Positions 31,432 through 34,292 of a stretch of DNA of 34,292 nt are shown here, one piece after another. The notes below the pieces were generated by a model that was not told where the DNA came from, did not search any database, and saw nothing but the letters and a program-made list of their open reading frames with translations. The translations under genes were made by a program, and so were the position numbers. The stretch is from Acidobacteria bacterium RIFCSPLOWO2_02_FULL_65_29. GTDB lineage: Bacteria; Acidobacteriota; Vicinamibacteria; Vicinamibacterales; CAVVIG01. How positions within the stretch are numbered: position 1 is the first letter of the stretch; each line of letters opens with the position of its first letter. Location of the stretch: assembly GCA_001767435.1 (NCBI GenBank), contig MEKT01000171.1, forward strand, positions 1 to 34,292. The letters run 5' to 3'.

Positions 31432-32772
31432 CTAGATTGTGTCGGACCCCACGTGCGCTACTCGGTGCCGCTGCTCCTGCCCGAATGCGGCGGCGGGACC
31501 AACGCCGTAGCGCCCGGCATCCAGCAACGCCAAATCCGCCTCGACCGACTGCGTCAGACAATGACGACAGTCGGTTGAGGGAACCGACATCGGAAACTCG
31601 GAATAGAGCGCCTGTCGGCCCACGACCAGATGCGCATAGTAGTCGAGCGCCGCCGGCTCGCGATCCTCGAAGGCCGCGCCGCCGGAGACCACCCACGTGG
31701 CGTACTTCGGATAGATGCCACGCTCGTAGCACCACCGCATGCCGCGGAGCGTGGCATCGGCTGCCGCCTCCGGGCTCGGGTACAACCCCGGCACCGCGGT
31801 CTCGACACCCGCCACGAAGTTGCAGAGTACGTGGCCCTCGCCAAACACATCGACAGCATCGACGAGGCACTTCATCCAGCCTGCGCGGCCGACCGAACGC
31901 GCCTTGCCGGGGAGAATGTCCTGCCAGGCCGCCTCGTCCCACACTTCCATCGAGTAGCACGCGTAGTCGAACTGGGCACGGCGCAGCCGCTCGGTGTCTT
32001 TTGCGTCCAGCGCCTGGATGGCCGCTACGGTCGGCGGAAGCGGCAGGCCGGTGTGCCGCACCGCCTCCATGTAGCGGAGAAACGCGTCGGCTTCCTTCGT
32101 GCGATCGAACAAGCTGCCACCGCTGAAGGCGAGATAACCAATCGAGTGCTGCTCCTGCCAAATCGCGTCCAGCGTCTCGCGGAAGTCGTCGACGTTGGGA
32201 CGCATTTCCTGTGACTTCCCCATGCGCACCCACGAGCAGAACCGACATTCCTCGCCGTCGACGGCGAACTCGCAATGTCGCAACAGGAAGACGGCCACCG
32301 GCCCGCAGACGCCGCCGAGGCTTGGCGTGAACACGCTGGCCATCGGCGTCTGTTGGGCCGTACGCCTGCTGGTCCACGCAAACCGCGGTCCGGGTGTGAG
32401 ATCGCAAATGAGCTCACCATGCGGCCCCTCGCGCAGGGTCAGACGCGAGTCGGGCTCCATCTGGATCACGTACGGACTCGCCGGGTTTTGCGCGATGAAC
32501 ACGGTGGTCCCATCCGGCAAGACCACGCTCCCTTGCAGGTGAGCGCGTGGCCCGAGCGCCTTCTGGCCACGCTCGTCGTGATGGTGGTAGTGACGCGTGC
32601 CGACCGGCGCGTCGCCGAGACGCACACCGCGCCGAACGAGATCGATCTTGAGCATGACCGACGACGGGATGCCTGGGTAGAGCGCCGCAAACGCATCGAG
32701 TTTAGGCACGGCAATCTCCGCCGCGCGGACTCCTGCGCGAGTCGGAAATGCGCGGATATCGGAAGAACGCAA
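31432..32772 (-). CDS. Radical SAM protein with atypical Cx8CxxC cluster motif
   Basis: 446 residues from TTG 32772; ATG at residue 40 is a fallback start. The likely iron-sulphur ligands are C167, C176 and C179 in RHCEFAVDGEECRFCSW, with C156 just before; the spacing is Cx8CxxC, not the usual Cx3CxxC. Downstream FSGGSLF (216-222) stands where the SAM-binding GGE motif is expected, and a chain of alternating strands and helices fits a TIM barrel (IQALDAKDTERLRRAQFDYA, VLCNFVAGVETAVPG). A second Cys pair, C402 and C405 in DCRHCLTQSVEADL, could bind an auxiliary cluster. The N-terminal 150 residues have no match I know. The reaction is unknown. Same strand as the small gene at 32858. Confidence 0.72.
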   Translation of the reverse strand: MRSSDIRAFPTRAGVRAAEIAVPKLDAFAALYPGIPSSVMLKIDLVRRGVRLGDAPVGTRHYHHHDERGQKALGPRAHLQGSVVLPDGTTVFIAQNPASPYVIQMEPDSRLTLREGPHGELICDLTPGPRFAWTSRRTAQQTPMASVFTPSLGGVCGPVAVFLLRHCEFAVDGEECRFCSWVRMGKSQEMRPNVDDFRETLDAIWQEQHSIGYLAFSGGSLFDRTKEADAFLRYMEAVRHTGLPLPPTVAAIQALDAKDTERLRRAQFDYACYSMEVWDEAAWQDILPGKARSVGRAGWMKCLVDAVDVFGEGHVLCNFVAGVETAVPGLYPSPEAAADATLRGMRWCYERGIYPKYATWVVSGGAAFEDREPAALDYYAHLVVGRQALYSEFPMSVPSTDCRHCLTQSVEADLALLDAGRYGVGPAAAFGQEQRHRVAHVGSDTI

Positions 32773-32817
32773 ACTCCAGGCCAGCGACCGACCGCATCCT
32801 CGTCCCGATCACGCCCG

Positions 32818-32842
32818 TAGCCGCCCGCGGTGAAAGTCTGGC
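32818..32842. repeat. Second copy of the palindrome's left arm
   Basis: Twenty-five bases match 17408-17432 in 23 positions (core CGGTGAAAGTCTGGC). It sits between the radical SAM start and the end of the next gene; no right arm is found near it. Confidence 0.75.
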
Positions 32843-32857
32843 CGCGTTTCCGTGAGC

Positions 32858-33157
32858 CTACTTTTCAATCATGTAGATCTCACGTCGGCCATGATCGATC
32901 AGCTCGTGATACCCCTTCATCGCCGCCTGGAACTCCGGGTTTTCCATGGATTTGCGCGACATCTCGGCATATTCCTCGAGGCTGCGGACCTCGGTCTCCG
33001 ACACGACGGTCCAGTACCGCTCGGCGCTGACGTCGGTCATCACGCGCATCGATCCCATACCCATCTTCTGACTGAGCGCCGAGAGCGCCACGAACTTCTC
33101 GACCATGGGCCGAGCCTTGCCGGGCTTGCAATACATGATGTCTCTCACGAGGTACAT
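32858..33157 (-). CDS. Small protein of probable dimeric alpha/beta-barrel fold
   Basis: 99 residues from ATG 33157, with AAGGAGG a few bases upstream. Pattern beta-alpha-beta-beta-alpha-beta: MYLVRDIMYCKPGKARPMVE, a helix KFVALSALSQK, MRVMTDVSAERYWTVVSETE, then SLEEYAEMSRKSMENPEFQA, AMKGYHELIDHGRREIYMIE. This is the NIPSNAP/Dabb-like ferredoxin-fold plan; such small proteins dimerise and some act as monooxygenases or stress proteins. No catalytic residues are certain. It stands 85 bases upstream of the radical SAM gene on the same strand and may be cotranscribed. Strongly protein-like despite its size. Confidence 0.8.
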   Translation of the reverse strand: MYLVRDIMYCKPGKARPMVEKFVALSALSQKMGMGSMRVMTDVSAERYWTVVSETEVRSLEEYAEMSRKSMENPEFQAAMKGYHELIDHGRREIYMIEK

Positions 33158-33201
33158 AACTGCCTCCTTGGAATCCCAGGCGGGGCTTGCCGACGCAGCT
33201 A

Positions 33202-33262
33202 TCAGCCATCAGCTGTGAGCATCGGTTCTCAGCGACGCAATCGGCTGAAAGCTGATGGCTGA
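33202..33262. repeat. Hairpin of AGCCATCAGCT type in a gene-free stretch
   Basis: TCAGCCATCAGCT (33202-33214) and its exact inverse AGCTGATGGCTGA (33250-33262) flank a 35-base loop; pairing continues weakly outward. Such AGC-CATCAGC simple-sequence palindromes occur between genes in many genomes. The stretch 33158-33466 has no gene. Confidence 0.65.
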
Positions 33263-33466
33263 GAGCCGAGAGCGACGCCAAGTCAAGCGCACTCCGGGAT
33301 CAGGTTCAACGACCCGTGAGAATACGGTACTTCGGCCGGCGACGGCAAACGAGCCCCAATCGGTGAAGGCGGCGGGTCGAAACGCCGGCGCGTCAAAGGG
33401 CTCAGCGCTCCGGCGGGTCGGAATGGCGGCCTCAGGCGCATGGTTGCCTGATCGGCCCGCGTCGTC

Positions 33467-34292
33467 TTAGCTCACCGAGCAGCCCGGCAGAAACACCTTG
33501 CTCGCATTTCCAGGAACGGCTTCTCCCACCTTGCCGTCACCGTGAGCCCTGTGTGCGGGCTCCGCGCTGACACTGACCTCAATCGGCTGATACCGGCCGT
33601 TGCCCGTTCGATGGCAGAGTTGGACTTTTGCGGCCGGAGCCTCTTCGGCGGCTTGCACGCCCAGGTAGTGGCTGGAATCTCGATCGCTCACGCTGCCGCC
33701 GCCGGTGTCGGCGGTGGCCGTGCCGATGTTGACGTACTGGCCCAACGTGGCAACGCCCGTCGCCGTGCAGGTCATCGACGCGCCGGCCGCGAGCGTCGTT
33801 TGCGCGCCGCAATTCACGGTCACACCCTTGTCGTCGACGACCTTGACGTTGTTCAGGGCCGCGCCGCCATTGTTGGTCACGACGTAGGTCCAGGTGACCG
33901 GAGCGCCAACCTGGATCGAGGGTCCCGGCGCCCCGTCGGCATCCTGGCCATTGGTCGATTTCTTGATTGTGAGGCCAACACCGACGGGTTGGCAGCTTGC
34001 GGAGAATACTTTCGTGGGAGCACCAGGCACGGGATCTCCGACCTTGCCATCGCCGTGCGCCCTGTGCGCCGGTTCGGCGCTCGTGCTCACCTCGATCAGA
34101 TGATACTCACCAGTGTCGGTCTTGTGGCAGAGCTCCACTTTCGATGCCGACCGCACCTCGCTGACCACGACCGCGGTTGCACCCGTGATGCTGACGTGAA
34201 GTTGAATCTGCTCGTCCTGGCCCACGTTGGCCACGAGGATGGCGGCGTCGATGCCGCCGCCGCTGAACCGTAGGCGGACATCGCCGGATGGA
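33467..34292 (-). CDS. Surface/exported repeat protein with DUF11-like domain, partial
   Basis: The frame is open to the right edge, so the N-terminus is missing; it begins in-window with SGDVRLRFSGGGIDAAILVA. Two copies of a 50-residue unit, KVELCHKTDTGEYHLIEVST with SAEPAHRAHGDGKVGDPVPG and a final Cys, flank a DUF11-type beta domain (VTWTYVVTNNGGAALNNVKV, TLAAGASMTCTATG, YVNIGTATAD). In each unit one Cys near the start and one at the end probably form a disulfide; the HRAHGDG loop may bind metal. The second unit is 80 percent like the first. DUF11 domains are found in adhesins and other surface proteins. No LPXTG or PEP-CTERM anchor follows; it ends GCSVS. Confidence 0.78.
   Translation of the reverse strand, partial: PSGDVRLRFSGGGIDAAILVANVGQDEQIQLHVSITGATAVVVSEVRSASKVELCHKTDTGEYHLIEVSTSAEPAHRAHGDGKVGDPVPGAPTKVFSASCQPVGVGLTIKKSTNGQDADGAPGPSIQVGAPVTWTYVVTNNGGAALNNVKVVDDKGVTVNCGAQTTLAAGASMTCTATGVATLGQYVNIGTATADTGGGSVSDRDSSHYLGVQAAEEAPAAKVQLCHRTGNGRYQPIEVSVSAEPAHRAHGDGKVGEAVPGNASKVFLPGCSVS

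Noticed and set aside
33290-33345. TPP-riboswitch-like sequence on the minus strand (TTGAACCTGATCC with a preceding GGGT)
   Set aside because: The 13-base core matches the thiamine riboswitch, but the following AATGCC-GCG-AGGGA and a preceding CTGAGA are absent, and no thiamine gene lies downstream.

Overview
The window is GC-rich, densely coded on both strands, and looks like a chromosome segment of a free-living Gram-negative heterotroph. The mix suggests Acidobacteriota, possibly the Vicinamibacteria branch: a CXXCH protein with a copper-monooxygenase-like body, a secreted PQQ-type sugar dehydrogenase, GMC oxidoreductase with VOC partner, a BlaI-type repressor beside ankyrin repeats (a usual BlaI/M56-ankyrin pair), a DUF5916 remnant, and short palindromic intergenic repeats. 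This taxonomic call is inference from gene content; there is no rRNA or marker gene here.

Layout. 1-4.1 kb is a decayed accessory stretch: a partial ECF sigma factor with an odd tail, a UPF0175 antitoxin-like gene followed by a frameshifted toxin stub, the C-terminal piece of a secreted repeat protein, an IS630 transposase fragment, a small hypothetical gene, an ERCC4/XPF-type nuclease and a 5'-truncated HTH antitoxin. 4.2-7.9 kb (+) encodes three exported proteins led by the cytochrome c/copper protein. 7.9-14.7 kb (-) holds a PQQ-type sugar dehydrogenase, a Cys-rich methyltransferase behind a radical SAM remnant, a wrecked MFS gene, a membrane protein, and an aquaporin-GMC-VOC operon. 14.7-19.6 kb (+) holds two carbohydrate enzymes (GH63 and GH133 types) separated by a long imperfect palindrome. 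19.8-24.2 kb (+) is a tight four-gene unit: NDH-2 fused to a cyclic-nucleotide-binding domain, a Crp/Fnr regulator, a DoxX-like membrane protein and an exported CxxC protein. 24.2-26.8 kb (-) has a di-haem peroxidase and an outer-membrane protein. 27-34.3 kb has an SDR, a BlaI repressor with operators and an ankyrin remnant, an LmbE deacetylase/PLP decarboxylase pair, an unusual radical SAM protein, a small dimeric-barrel-like protein and a partial surface protein.

Two themes stand out. First, redox chemistry at the membrane and periplasm: quinone-linked and cytochrome-linked enzymes, several with signal peptides. Second, many broken genes (ten or so), often retaining only the end that abuts an intact neighbour, which points to repeated small deletions. 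The most promising candidate for an undescribed system is the NDH-2/CNB-Crp-DoxX-CxxC operon at 19.8-24.2 kb. The Cx8CxxC radical SAM protein, the copper/cytochrome protein and the long palindrome with a second half-copy 15 kb away are also worth following. All functional statements rest on motif recognition by eye; no database search was possible.
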